The notes beneath the pieces were generated by a model. It worked only from the letters and a program-made list of their open reading frames with translations. It was not told the DNA's origin and did not search any database. DNA of 64,000 nt from Typhlomys cinereus (taxonomy: Eukaryota > Chordata > Mammalia > Rodentia > Platacanthomyidae), in the NCBI GenBank assembly GCA_023101885.1, contig JALPQD010000053.1, forward strand, positions 6,391,447-6,455,446, in the 5' to 3' direction. Both the position numbers and the translations under genes were made by a program. Every line of letters begins with the position of its first letter. Within the stretch, counting starts at the first letter, position 1. Positions 10,849-20,471 of this stretch are shown one piece after another.

Positions 10849-11111
10849 TTTTAAATGAGCACACAAGGTAACAGGTGTCCTGCGTGGCATTTCTATACAT
10901 CCATAGTTTGGGCTGTGTCTCCCACCTCCAACCCAGACCCTGATTCTTGCCCCACTGTAACCTTCTGCCTTCACATCTCACGCGTTCTATTGCTTCCTCA
11001 TTTCCCTCCCTTAACACATCTTCTTTTCCATCTTCCCACTGGCCCTTTCTAGTTCCCTGGTCTCTGTTCACATGACTGCTATATGACTATATATTCATAG
11101 TCATTAGAAGC

Positions 11112-11415
11112 TTAGGGCCAAAAAGGTGGCTTAGTGGATAAAGGGCTTGCTGTGCAACTATGAGGGCCATAGTTCGGATCCCTAGCACCCACATAAAAGC
11201 AGCCAGCTGTGTTCTCAGCATGAAGGGGACTGAATCAGACGATCGCTCCTTCCAGATAAGCTGTCTGCATCACCAAAGCCTGGGTTCAGTTGAGAGACCC
11301 CACTTAAATAAATTAAGTAGAGAATTATGGAACAGATACTTGACATGAACGCTGAACCTCTGCAAACATGCACACACGTGCACCCACATATCCACTTGCA
11401 CCCACATACATGAAA
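11112..11415 (+). mobile_element. B2-like SINE, older subfamily
   Basis: The tRNA-like head (AAAGGTGGCTTAGTGGATAA, GGGCTTGCTGTGC, TAGTTCGGATCCCTAGCACC) is followed by a body different from the Dip-like copies (AAGCCTGGGTTCAGTTGAGA) and by a CA/TG-rich tail. The B box AGTTCGGATCC is intact. Confidence 0.65.
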
Positions 11416-11559
11416 ATATGCATATACACTTATACATACCCTGGCACACAATACACATGGAAAAAAATGAAAGTTTGTATCCACATATGAGAAAAAAAAA
11501 AACATGGTACTGGTACTTTAGAAGCTGGGTCACATCAGTTAATAAAGTATTTTCCTTGC

Positions 11560-12490
11560 ACATTCATAATTCCATTTGTGTTTGTGGCCAAATCGAGTTC
11601 CATGGTGTATATGTAGTACCTGTTTTTCCTTTACCCTTTTGTTGATGAGCATCTGTTTTCCCTATAGCAGCAAACAAGGGTAAGCACGTGTCTCTGAGGT
11701 AGAAATAGAGTCTTTTGAGTACACAGGAAGTTACAGCGGGTCACATGGCAGGTCACACTGAGTCCCACAGTAGCTGCACCAGTTCATTCTCCCAGCAATG
11801 GCAGATAAGAGTTCCTCTTTCCCCACACCATCTCCAGTCTGTTCTCTTGAAAACAGCTATTCTGGCCCAGTTGAGATGGCCTCTCAATGCAGGTAGTTTG
11901 CATATCCCTGATGGCTAAAGATACTAAACACTTTTCCAAATATGTATTGGCCATTCGTATTTCTTCCTTGGGGAACTGTCTAGTCAGTTCAGTGGCCTAC
12001 TGATGGAGTGGCAGTTAGGTTTTCTTTGGTATGTAACTTTTGCCCAATGCTTTATATATGCTAGATGTAAATCCCTGGTTTGAAGTATAGCTGACAAAGA
12101 TTTCCCAGTCTGAGCTGTTTGCTCGATTGGAATTTTCTCTTATTATGCAGAAACTTTTTAATTTCATGTAGTTCATTTGTCAATTTCATTTCTTGGGGCT
12201 ATTTCCTGTGCTATTGGGGCTCTATTCAGAAACATTTTCCCTTAACAGTTTCAGGTTCTGGTTTAAAATTTTAGTCTTTTATCCACTTTGAATTGATTTT
12301 TGTGCAGAGTAAGAGATATGGATATAATTTCAATCTTCTGTAGGTAGATATCCAGTTTGTTGAACAAACAGGTTGCCCTTTTTCTTCAAAATGTGTATTT
12401 TTAGAAAAAAATGGTACATCTGAAGCTATGGGAATTCATCTCTGGGTCTTCTGTTATGCTCCATTGATTTACATGTCTGATAAAACCCAG
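11560..12490 (-). mobile_element. ancient LINE-1 ORF2 3' region (decayed)
   Basis: The plus strand reads as antisense L1: GTTCCATGGTGTATATGTAG, the CTCCCAGCAATGGCAGATAA block, GTAGTTTGCATATCCCTGATGGC, TATTGGCCATTCGTATTTC, TTATGCAGAAACTTTTTAA, CATGTAGTTCATTTGTCAAT, TTTATCCACTTTGAATTGAT, and GCTCCATTGATTTACATGTC. These are in the order of the 3' part of mammalian L1 ORF2 read in reverse. No open frame remains, as expected of an old fossil. Confidence 0.85.
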
Positions 12491-12910
12491 CCTTTAAAGG
12501 AAATGAACATATAGTAAGATAATCTACTACTCATCCTTCTCACTTTGGAGAAGGAAGCAACTTGACACTTTTGGATACATAATTCTTTGTTTTGATGTGT
12601 ATCCTGGAGAATCACATGGAAACAAAAACAGGAAACTTTAGGTAGAAATGATGAAGTGTACAAAGGTCCAGTAACCAGAGCACAGCAAGAAGCAGAAACC
12701 AAGGCAACTGAAATCTCTCCAAGAAAACAAGTTCTTAAACAAAATGTTGCACCTTATCACACTTGGAAGAACATTTTCTTCATACACAAACTCAGTTAAC
12801 TCTCAGTTACAAGTAACGATATTAGAAAGAAAAATAAACCCTCTGAGTGAAATAAAGCTGATTGAATATGTGAGAAAATCAACAACAATAATAAACAACA
12901 ATGTAATTCT

Positions 12911-13020
12911 GACATGGGTACCTGCCTATAACCCCAGCACGTGACGGAGGCAGGTGGATCACAAGCTGAAGAGTTCCAGGTCAGCCAATGCTGTAGAGAG
13001 ACACTGTCTAAAGACTAAGG
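12911..13020 (+). mobile_element. B1 SINE
   Basis: Sense-strand B1: GGTACCTGCCTATAACCCCA, GCACGTGACGGAGGCAGGTG, GATCACAAGCTGAAGAGTTC, CAGGTCAGCC, then AGAGACACTGTCTAAAGAC. Moderately diverged. Confidence 0.75.
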
Positions 13021-14085
13021 ATAATCACCACCCTTATTATTATTTAAATACAGAAGAAATAAAGCAATATATATTATCTACCTTTAAAGCAACCAGACTT
13101 ACACAGTGGTTACTGTACTACTATACCTTAAGTGAGATTGTCTTCATGATGCAAATCATTAAGGAAATATCAATTTTGTACACAATTTAAGGGTGCGCTT
13201 GGCTTTACATTTTCATCCAAAGAGCCTTTAAAGAGGTACAAGTCAGCTGCTTAAGTGAATAGAATGTTGTATTTCCAAATTTTCTTTCTGAGAAATAACT
13301 CCATTCATCTCTTGCGCTTTGCTACCTAACATTTTCCTTTTATTCTTGGCTAGAACTGGTATCTAGAGGCCATATGGTTGAGAAGTAAGAACAAACTTGG
13401 CAAGGACTTCAAAAGCGAAATTATTTGGTTTGGGAAGACATTTTGATTATATGCAAATTGGAATGTTTACCTGAGTTAAAATGCATTGGCAGATGTTCAA
13501 GCAGTTTCTCAGGAGGGCTGGCAAAAGGAAAGTTTCCCACCAGATACCAAAATACCTCTGAGAAAGTCAAGAGAGTGGAACTTTAGAATAGCTACAATCT
13601 CTTACAAAGCATTTTCACCTAGCAACTTTCTGATTGATTTTCCCAAATTCAAGGAACTTTCAAATGTTGGGAACATTCACAGATGAGAAATGGATACAGC
13701 AACTGTCCAGGTGATGATCAAAGGTGCTGTCAGACATATCCAGTAGATCTACCTATGGATACACCTACGTTCATTAGCGGACCCTGCAGAAGAAGCCAGA
13801 GTGGCCCACCCTCCTTTCAATCACAACGTAAAATGACCTGTAAATAGTCATTCTCTGAGAATGACATTTCCATCACTGTTTGTGAATCTTCTAGAACAAG
13901 GAGTCCCCCAGAATTTAGTGCCCCTCTCTGTTTATATCCATGTTTAATTCAGCAAAAGTTGACATGATGAAATAACTTTTTAATTAATGTCAATCTTTCT
14001 AATTAATTTCAACCCTGAGATTTACCTTTCACAGGATTTGCCAGCTTAACTCTTTAATTAACTGCAATCCAGACCAAAACTACAT
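13021..14085. other. unassigned intronic sequence
   Basis: Largely AT-rich and repeat-poor. No exon, RNA gene or repeat unit was recognised. Confidence 0.4.
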
Positions 14086-14507
14086 TGTCATAGTTAAGCA
14101 CAGGTGTCAACTTGACTGTTGAGAGTTTGAGCTCTGGGCACATTTGTAGAGAGTTGAGGGTTGAGTTAAGCCCAGAGCAAACCTGCAGGAGATTGTCTAG
14201 CTGATGGGGAAGATCCAGCCCATGGTGGGTGGGATTAGGCCCTGGATAAATCACAGAGAGCTGGTTGAGGAAGAGTTGGCATCCTTCTGTTCACTTGGCC
14301 AAGATGCTGGTCTGACAAGTAAGGATTGTCTCTCTCTCAGCCGTTATGTGGTGATGGTGGCCAGTTCCCTCGGCCTTGGTGTTGGTGTGTGCTCTCCAGT
14401 CAAGCTGGTTGAGAACTGTAACCAAACTGTCATAAGGAAATAAACCCCTTGTTCCCTTAAGCTATTTGATGGTCATTTATCAGCAACTATGCAGATGAAC
14501 TGCAACA
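14086..14507 (+). mobile_element. MT-like MaLR solo LTR, copy 2
   Basis: It runs from TGTCATAGTTAAGCACAGG to GAACTGCAACA, with AATAAACCCCTTGTTCCCTT near the end. Flanks TACAT (14081-14085) and CACAT (14508-14512) form a 4-of-5 duplication, consistent with the 5-bp duplication of ERVL-MaLR elements. It is closely similar to 2276-2699 and to the reverse of 17200-17631. Confidence 0.8.
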
Positions 14508-15334
14508 CACATCACTAAAAGTTGCTAAATTTGGTTTTTCAAAATACTTAATTTCATCATCTCATCATCAGTTCCACTTAACAATTATTCTCATTATGAA
14601 GAATAGCTTATCATATAAGGACCCAAAGTGGAAATGGAGCTATAGAAGGAGATTCCATGGATACAAACCTTGGCTGGTGCGACTATTTGTTTCTGAGGAA
14701 GAACTGGTTCTTTTCCTCCTCTATTTTACTCAGGAAATTGATGGTATAACCAGATAAACATCAGAAACAATCCTGGCCCTTTTGTGTCAAACCCTCTTCC
14801 TAAATACTGCACATCTCTTGTTTACAGAAGAAATGCTTGAAAGAGTCAACAAGAGTCAAATACCTGGCTTAATCTCAGCTAATTCTCATTTTATAAGTGA
14901 CATGATTTTAAAAGTATACTAGCAGTCTTGGGATTCTGACAAAGTTTACTTTCTAAAATCCATGACTTGGAAGACAACCTTTGAACAGATTTAGGATTTA
15001 CAGAATCTTTTGTACTTACTCCCAATAAAACAAGCTAAAGTTCAGTGTCACAAGTGTGAGATTATGACTACTGAAAAGTTACACTGACAGAAGATCTGGT
15101 ATAGTTCTTTAAATTAATTCCTTACAGAACACATGGGAATAAAATCCTACGAATTCACAAGTTTACCCATCCTTGGGCTCTAGCAAAGCTAATGATTGTG
15201 GTGTAAGAGATTGCAGAAGACAAAACAGAATTCCAAAAGAAACTCAAGCTCTCTCTAGTTTAAGCGCCAGCACACGCACACACACACAGAAATTATTAAC
15301 TTATATACATTGAATACTAATTTCATGTGCATGC
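14508..15334. other. unassigned intronic sequence
   Basis: Unique-looking and AT-rich. A short CA stretch at 15272-15288 is the only simple repeat. Confidence 0.4.
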
Positions 15335-15343
15335 ACTCTGTGT

Positions 15344-15380
<37 letters not shown>

Positions 15381-15845
15381 ACATGAGAAGGCACTGAAGT
15401 GTGTGTGTGTCTATGGAGGTGGCTCAAGGGTGACACTGGGAATCACCCTGGATTGTTCTTTTACCTTATTGCTTTGCTCTGGGGTTTCACTTTCCAGGAC
15501 CAGAAATATAATAGCAGTTATATCTGTCCAGAATGTGTGTGTGCATCTATGTCTATCAGACGCACTGTATGTGCCTGTAGAGGCCCAACAATGACTATCC
15601 TGGATTGTGCTGCCTCCTCTTTGCTTTACTCTGGAGTTTCCCAGGCTCTGCCTTCCAGGCCTAGAAATACAGGCTGCCATTTCCCTGGCATTTTTACTCG
15701 ATATCTGGGATCCAAACTCAGAATCTTCTGCTTTCAAGTCTTAACCCCTGAGCCATTACTTCAGTCCTTTTCCAGTATTTTTACATGAGATGTGGGATCT
15801 GAACTCAGGTCCTTTGGAGGCAAAGGCTTTAATTCTCTCTAGCCC
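15335..15845 (-). mobile_element. two nested B2-superfamily SINEs, same orientation
   Basis: An outer antisense SINE starts at the TG array (15341-15378), runs through GGAATCACCCTGGATTGTTC to about 15530, and resumes near 15771 with TTTTTACATGAGATGTGGGA and a degraded head to 15845. A second complete antisense SINE (GTGCCTGTAGAGGCCCAAC through CTTAACCCCTGAGCCATTAC) fills about 15531-15770. The junctions share only a short TCCAG-like match, so the exact duplication is uncertain. Confidence 0.65.
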
Positions 15846-15884
15846 TTGAATATTGATTTCTTTAAAAAAAATAATTGAAATTGT

Positions 15885-16112
15885 CCTCAACTGCTCCTCC
15901 ACCTCATTCTTTTTGAGACTGGGTTTCTCATCAAGACCGGAGTTCTCTAATAGGACTACATCACCAGCCGGTTGTTCTGGAGACTGGGAGTTAGGTTAGG
16001 TTTACGGGGTGGCTGGCAAACCCACCCAGAATTTTATGTGGGATCTGGGAATCCAAACTCCAGACCTTATGCTTGCCTAGCAAGCTCTTTAACCAGTGGG
16101 CCACCTCCCCAG
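15885..16112 (-). mobile_element. B3/B4-like SINE, diverged
   Basis: Contains CTCCTCCACCTCATTC, GAGACTGGGTTTCTC, CCAAACTCCAGACCTTATGC, and TTAACCAGTGGGCCACCTCCC, the antisense order of a composite tRNA-derived rodent SINE. Confidence 0.5.
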
Positions 16113-16560
16113 TGCAACTGGTCGAGTTTAAGCGGCTCAGGTCAAGTGCTCAAAGCTGCAGGGCACTGGGTGCAGGTGACGGTCAAGGTCTGACCATCTG
16201 TTCTGGGCTTGACAAGTACATTTACTAGCTATGACCATCAGCAGCACAAACAAGCAGGCCCAAGGGGGAATGTCAAAGGTCACTGGTCTTCAGTGTAGAA
16301 GAGCAATGGGAAGGGAGGACTCAGGCAGGAGTCCTCCTGGCCAACACGACAGAGCAGCGTGACTGTTCCTAAGCCTCAGACTGTGCTGGAGGCAGAGCGA
16401 AGACCCCAGTTCCTCTATCTTTTAGCGTGTTTTGAGTGAGAAGTCAGATACCCAGACTCTTGTGGATGTGTAAGTATTTGTATGCACACATCTCTTGTAT
16501 TAGAAATACTGATTGCCTTTTCTTTTGTCCAAAATGTTGTATTGCCTCAATTGGTTTACA
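16113..16560. other. unassigned intronic sequence
   Basis: No repeat or gene recognised. Its right end (from about 16480) may already belong to the L1 segment that continues past the SINE at 16573. Confidence 0.35.
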
Positions 16561-16572
16561 ATAGTGCCCACA

Positions 16573-16793
16573 GGGGCTGGAGAGGTGGCTCAGGGGTTAA
16601 GCCTCTGCCTTGCAGGCAGAAGGTCCTGAGTTCGGATCCTAGATCCTCATGTATAGACGCCAGGCGGAAGCGGGGGCGGCCTGTGTTTCTGGTCCTGGTA
16701 GGGCGGAGCCTGTGAATCCCTGGGCAGAGTAAACAAGGAGGAGGTGGAGGCGGTCCATGGTGGTTCCGGAATTCATCCGTGGTTCTACACACA

Positions 16794-16833
<40 letters not shown>

Positions 16834-16906
16834 ACACACATACACACATGCACATACACGCATACATGCACAATTAAATAAATAATAATAAAAAAATTTT
16901 TAAAAA
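16573..16906 (+). mobile_element. young, CpG-rich Dip-like SINE with perfect 12-bp target duplication
   Basis: Starts GGGGCTGGAGAGGTGGCTCA, has an intact B box (AGTTCGGATCC), a GC-rich body (GCGGAAGCGGGGGCGGCCTG), a CA array at about 16790-16858, and an AATAAATAATAATAAA tail. ATAGTGCCCACA at 16561-16572 is repeated exactly at 16907-16918, so both ends are fixed. Retained CpGs and the perfect duplication mark it as among the youngest insertions here. It lies in DNA that continues into an L1 3' end. Confidence 0.92.
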
Positions 16907-16918
16907 ATAGTGCCCACA

Positions 16919-17710
16919 TTCTTGAGGGGGGAGAATGTCCCTTTGGGCTTGGCATGTCTAGTGCTGACACACAGTGTATGCAAAAGGCTGAACTCTGCTG
17001 TTAAATATCTCCACGTTATACCCATTGATGCATGATTCATGCACCAGCAAGTACTCAGGCACGCGCCATCAAAGGCGACCCACAAGACGCTCAGTGGGTC
17101 ACATATGTGAAAAGACTTGAAAATAGGAGGGGACTGGCAAGGGAGAAAAAGATTTCTAAGGAGAAGAGGAGGGGGTGATAAGATTGATGATTAAGGTGCT
17201 GTTGCAGTTAGCCTGCATGGTTGCTGATAAATGACCATCGAACGGCTTAAGGGAACAAGGAGCTTATTTCCTTACGACTGTCGGATTACAGTTCTCAGTC
17301 CAGCTTGACAGGAGAGCACGCGCCAACACCAGGGCCGAGGGAACTGGCCACACCATCACCACATAATGGCTGAGAGATGGACAATCCTTACTTGCCAGAT
17401 CAGCATGTCTGGCCAAGTGAACAGAAGGATGCTGCCTTCCTCAGCCAGCTCTCAGTATTTTACTCACCTGTTCAGGGCCTAGTCCTACCCACCATGGCCT
17501 GGGCCTTCCCTATCAGCTAGACAATCTCCTGCAGGTTTGCTCTGGGCTTAACCCAACTACTAATTCTCCACAAATGTGCCCAGAGCTCAAACCCTCAACT
17601 ATCAAGTTGACACCTGTGCCTAACTATGACAGGTGCGAAATATTACAAAATCACTATATTCATGTATGAGACACTGAAAGAATAAGAAAGGAGAAAAAAA
17701 AATGAAATGT
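16919..17710 (+). mobile_element. LINE-1 3' UTR interrupted by an LTR
   Basis: The segments 16919-17199 and 17637-17710 join as one purine-rich rodent L1 3' end. They share CTCAGTGGGTCACATATGTG, AAAAGACTTGAAAATAGGAG and GACACTGAAAGAATAAGAAA with the better-preserved copy at 62985-63430 (CAGTGGACCACACATGTGAA, AACACTGAAAGAGTAATAAT). The break at 17199/17632 is exactly the LTR insertion. The left boundary is approximate. Confidence 0.7.
17200..17631 (-). mobile_element. MT-like MaLR solo LTR, copy 3, with 5-bp target duplication
   Basis: On the plus strand it starts TGTTGCAGTTAGCCTGCATG and ends GTGCCTAACTATGACA, the reverse of copies at 2276 and 14086. GGTGC at 17195-17199 is repeated exactly at 17632-17636. 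The ends are TG...CA and the length is 432 bp. It inserted into an L1 3' UTR, so it is younger than that L1. Confidence 0.9.
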
Positions 17711-19666
17711 TAGCTAGTTTAAAAAAATCCCACCATTCGGTCTTGCTGATTTTATGATCTTCATAGATATTGACTTACTCATTCAAGAAATACTGAGCAA
17801 TACAATGTACCAGATAGCGCTTTGGACACTTGGGATACAGTAGTGGAAAAAAACGGACAAAATGCAGGATTCGGATGTAACATATATCAATGGGAAAAAC
17901 AGACCCCAAAGCCAATCACACAGAGTCTGAGATATAGTGGAGGAAAGGGAAATAAAAAGAGAAAGGTTCACTTTGACTTCAACCTATTCTATCAAGAGCT
18001 AACAAATGATATCTAGAAAGTCGGATCTCCTAATTCAGGCTTCTAGGATCACAGTACTCAGGACTCAACCAGTCAGTTCCAGTAGGTCTATCCCAACTAT
18101 GTGAGCGAGTTAAAGGAAAGGGTGTTATTGAGAGAGTGCTTTCTTCCGAGTAGAACAATGCCATCTTGCTTCTTGGTTTGAAAGGAAGTACTGATCAGCA
18201 GCTATGAGTCAAAGGTTAATAACTGAGTCTGGTTGTGTCTGTTATCAGACTCATGATTAATGACGGTGGGCCCTTTGGTTTCTTGTCAATACAGGAGTCT
18301 CTTTTTATGGTGCTTTTACTGAAGTCTAAGGAATTAAGCATGATTCTGTGGGGTGGAGGAAGACATGGGGACCCACTTCTATATCCTGCCTCATAAGAAT
18401 GAGTTACTCTCCTACACAGAGTGAAAATAGCAAAATTACACACTTGGAATAGACTTCTAACTGGAACTTATGGTGAAACGCTAGCTATGGCATGCCAACA
18501 CCCCTGCTCTGTTATCATTCCACAAGACCACATGCTGACCTAATAAAACTTTTCCCTCCAATTGGTGTTGGAAACTGATAGGGTTTCAGAATCCAGCTGG
18601 CTGTCCTAGACAGCTGCTGGGATTTATAAACAGGATCGCTACTCCCAGAGCCACTTAAAAAATGTACTATCCCAACCCTTCCTCCACTTTAAATCACACC
18701 CATCTACTTAGTTACTCATAGTTGAAGTCCGACAGTCAAAGAAGGTATGTTTGAAAAGAATACATCTTACACACTTGAGAGAGTTTGCATTTTTCAGGTT
18801 GCTCTTCACATAATGTACACAGCATAATGTATAATAATATACACAATTCTAGTTGCGGAGGAGACTGGGTAACCTCTCACTGTCTTAAAAAAAAAAAAAA
18901 AAGACGAGATTTATTTAACCTGCTCTCTCTGGAAGAAACATTCATTTCTTTGTTCGCCAAGTCCAACAGATCCCAAGCCAATGTGGCTTGTTCCCCTCAT
19001 GGATATCAACCAGAAGACGTCAGAAATCAACTAAATCAGAAAACTGAAGTCGTTATAATCACATAATTAAAGATAAAAGTGTGACCAAAAGACAAATCAT
19101 TGAGAAGAATGGTGGAATGAAAAGAAAACAAGAGAAGAATAAGAACACACTAAACTTTTTTTTAAAGCATTCACCCACATATCCACAGCAAACAGCCGCA
19201 TTTGCACAAATAAAACTTTTCCTAAATATGTGCCGGGTATCAAACCATCTTCCTCCTGTAATGCCTTTGCCTAGCAACGCAACACTTCTGGAGCAGCCTC
19301 TGAAGGGTTAACTGGCCCTGATTGTAGGTCAAACCTAAGGGCAGCCCTGAGGGCAAAGCAGCAGGATCCCTGCTCCAGCAGATTTCAACGCACGCTGTAG
19401 CCGGTTATACCCTTACTCTGACCCAAAGAAGTAAGCTGCAGCTGCATTTCCAGCATAGAACAGACATGAGTAATAATCAAATCATGACACCCATCTGTGT
19501 ATACAGTGGAAAATTTTACACTGTAAAATTGTTAATTCTGCTGAGATTTACTTTTCAAAAATCTGCCAATCTAATTTTCAGCTCTGAATAGTCATTCTGC
19601 GGCTTTAAGATCTCTTTTGGCTCGTGTGTATCTTCTTAAATATTTTTAAGCCTCTTCAATTTCTAA
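17711..19666. other. repeat-poor intronic sequence near the promoter
   Basis: No repeat family was recognised over about 2 kb apart from a 17-base A run at 18887-18903. Low repeat content beside a CpG-island promoter is typical of regulatory DNA, but no specific element is demonstrated. The open frames here lack recognisable domains. Confidence 0.45.
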
Positions 19667-19827
19667 CTTGGGCAGAAATGATGGGTATGCCTCACTTATC
19701 CTAAAGTTGTTCTGTGAATTTAAGATCCTTGTTTTCTTTTCATTAGGCTTGTGGTTCACATCAAATGGTACTTTGAAATCTCTGCGTTACTGACTCGGGC
19801 AGAAATGATGGGTATATCTCACTTATC
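19667..19827. repeat. 34-bp direct repeat pair in intron 1 close to exon 1
   Basis: Two copies of a 34-bp segment containing GGGCAGAAATGATGGGTAT and CTCACTTATC lie at 19667-19700 and 19794-19827, with 31 of 34 bases identical and starts 127 bases apart. They do not resemble the SINEs or LTRs of this window. Each ends in CTTATC, a GATA-type core on the opposite strand. It is either a local duplication or a remnant of an unrecognised repeat. Confidence 0.65.
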
Positions 19828-20010
19828 ACAGAGTCGTATGGAGAATAGGCATTATTGGCCACTTTCACCGCGGCGCAAAGAAACGTGCAATTTCCCACTT
19901 CCCATCAGGACAATACAAAGAACGGGCTCAGTCAGTCATCCACCCCACGGAAGGCAGGGCTCGGGACGACCCCCCGCCCAGCCCCTGCAGCGCCCTCGGG
20001 GAGCGGCTCC

Positions 20011-20019
20011 CGGTACCTG
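20011..20019 (-). other. ARHGAP28: 5' splice donor of ARHGAP28 exon 1
   Basis: On the minus strand the sequence reads CAG|GTACCG, a good match to the mammalian donor consensus. The last exonic base is 20017 and the intron begins at 20016. The reading frame stays open past the donor to about 19932, so the exon end is set by the donor and by the match to the known protein, not by a stop codon. Confidence 0.85.
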
Positions 20020-20138
20020 CTGAGCGGGTGGCTGGCGGCGGCCCGGGGCGCGCAGCGCGGCTCGGTGCTGGGGGGCTGCGGGCGCGCGTACGAGTGATAG
20101 GCGGTCAGCACCACGCCTCCGGAGTCCTCCACTTCCAT
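20017..20138 (-). CDS. ARHGAP28: ARHGAP28 first coding exon (Rho GTPase-activating protein 28), partial
   Basis: This is the first coding exon of a Rho GTPase-activating protein gene; the rest lies outside the window. The product stimulates GTP hydrolysis by RhoA-type GTPases and so dampens actin stress-fibre formation in the cytoplasm (family knowledge). The exon reads MEVEDSGGVVLTAYHSYARP and continues to a conserved-looking RAAASHPLSR end, which I recognise as the N-terminus of the long ARHGAP28 isoform; the paralogue ARHGAP18 shares only the GVVLTAYH core. The start was chosen because ACGATGG has A at -3 and G at +4. The exon carries 40 codons plus two bases, AG, which would complete an arginine codon in exon 2. 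It ends in the donor CAG|GTACCG. The RhoGAP domain is encoded far downstream and is not here. It sits in a CpG island. Identification rests on recall of the human/mouse protein, not on a search. Confidence 0.9.
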
Positions 20139-20295
20139 CGTCAGCCGCGCATGTCTCGGCGCTGGCCCCAGAACAAAGACCGGGACCGGCATGGACCGGG
20201 CGCGGGCAGCCGGATCACCAGCCCCTCCGCGCGTCGGGCGCCCAGCGGCTCTCTCCCGCTGTCCCGGAGCCGACCGCGCAGCCCCGCCCGCAGGC

Positions 20296-20435
20296 CAATT
20301 AGCATACACTGAAGGCCACGCCCAAGGATTAGCACACACTGAGGGCCACGCCCCAGGTGCGCCCGCCGGATGATTAGCATACAAAGAGGACCACGCCCCC
20401 GGGGCTCAGCCCGTGTATTAGCATACACTGAGGGC
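20296..20435 (-). repeat. four-copy promoter repeat: octamer-like ATGCTAAT plus GGGCGTGG
   Basis: Four diverged copies of a 30-45 bp unit lie just upstream of exon 1. On the plus strand each contains ATTAGCAT or ATTAGCAC (20298, 20328, 20373, 20417), followed by ACACTGAGGGC or a close variant. The first three then have CCACGCCC (ending about 20323, 20353, 20399). On the gene's strand this is GGGCGTGG (a CACCC/KLF-type box) followed by ATGCTAAT, an octamer-like POU motif. The fourth copy lacks the CACGCCC part. The motifs are seen directly; binding by KLF/Sp or POU factors is inference. Confidence 0.7.
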
Positions 20436-20464
20436 TTCTCCTACTGGCAGCAGGGGGGGCGGGG

Positions 20465-20471
20465 CGATTGG
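20465..20471 (-). promoter_or_regulatory. CCAAT box next to a GC box
   Basis: The plus strand reads GGGGCGATTGGTCC, which is GGACCAATCGCCCC on the gene's strand: a CCAAT box (NF-Y type, ACCAATC core) directly beside a GC box. The pair lies about 330 bases upstream of the start codon, outside the four-copy repeat, and marks the upstream edge of the CpG island. Confidence 0.55.

Larger units (their letters stand above)
19945..20471 (-). promoter_or_regulatory. ARHGAP28: CpG island promoter of ARHGAP28
   Basis: This is the only long stretch in the window that is both GC-rich and full of CpG; CpG is strongly depleted elsewhere. It covers coding exon 1, the presumed 5' UTR and the proximal promoter. 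On the minus strand there are GC boxes at 20281-20289 (GGGCGGGGC) and around 20456-20465, and a CCAAT box at 20467-20471. No convincing TATA box was seen. Such islands usually give dispersed start sites, so no single transcription start is marked; it probably lies between about 20150 and 20450. Confidence 0.8.

Noticed and set aside
16573..16660. tRNA-like heads as tRNA genes
   Set aside because: These and the other A/B-box-like heads are SINE 5' ends with long non-tRNA bodies; none folds as a complete tRNA by eye.
1..20010. ARHGAP28 exon 2 within the window
   Set aside because: The expected next peptide (ending in MEDFWREIE-type sequence in relatives) was not found on the minus strand; intron 1 is very long in other mammals.
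20028..20312. GC-rich open frames on the plus strand over the CpG island
   Set aside because: Shadow frames of GC-rich DNA opposite ARHGAP28 exon 1; no independent evidence of a divergent gene.
19932..20384. The whole 150-codon minus-strand frame as one protein
   Set aside because: Its middle is the real exon, but the donor at 20016 ends the coding part and the upstream part is mostly promoter repeat and 5' UTR.
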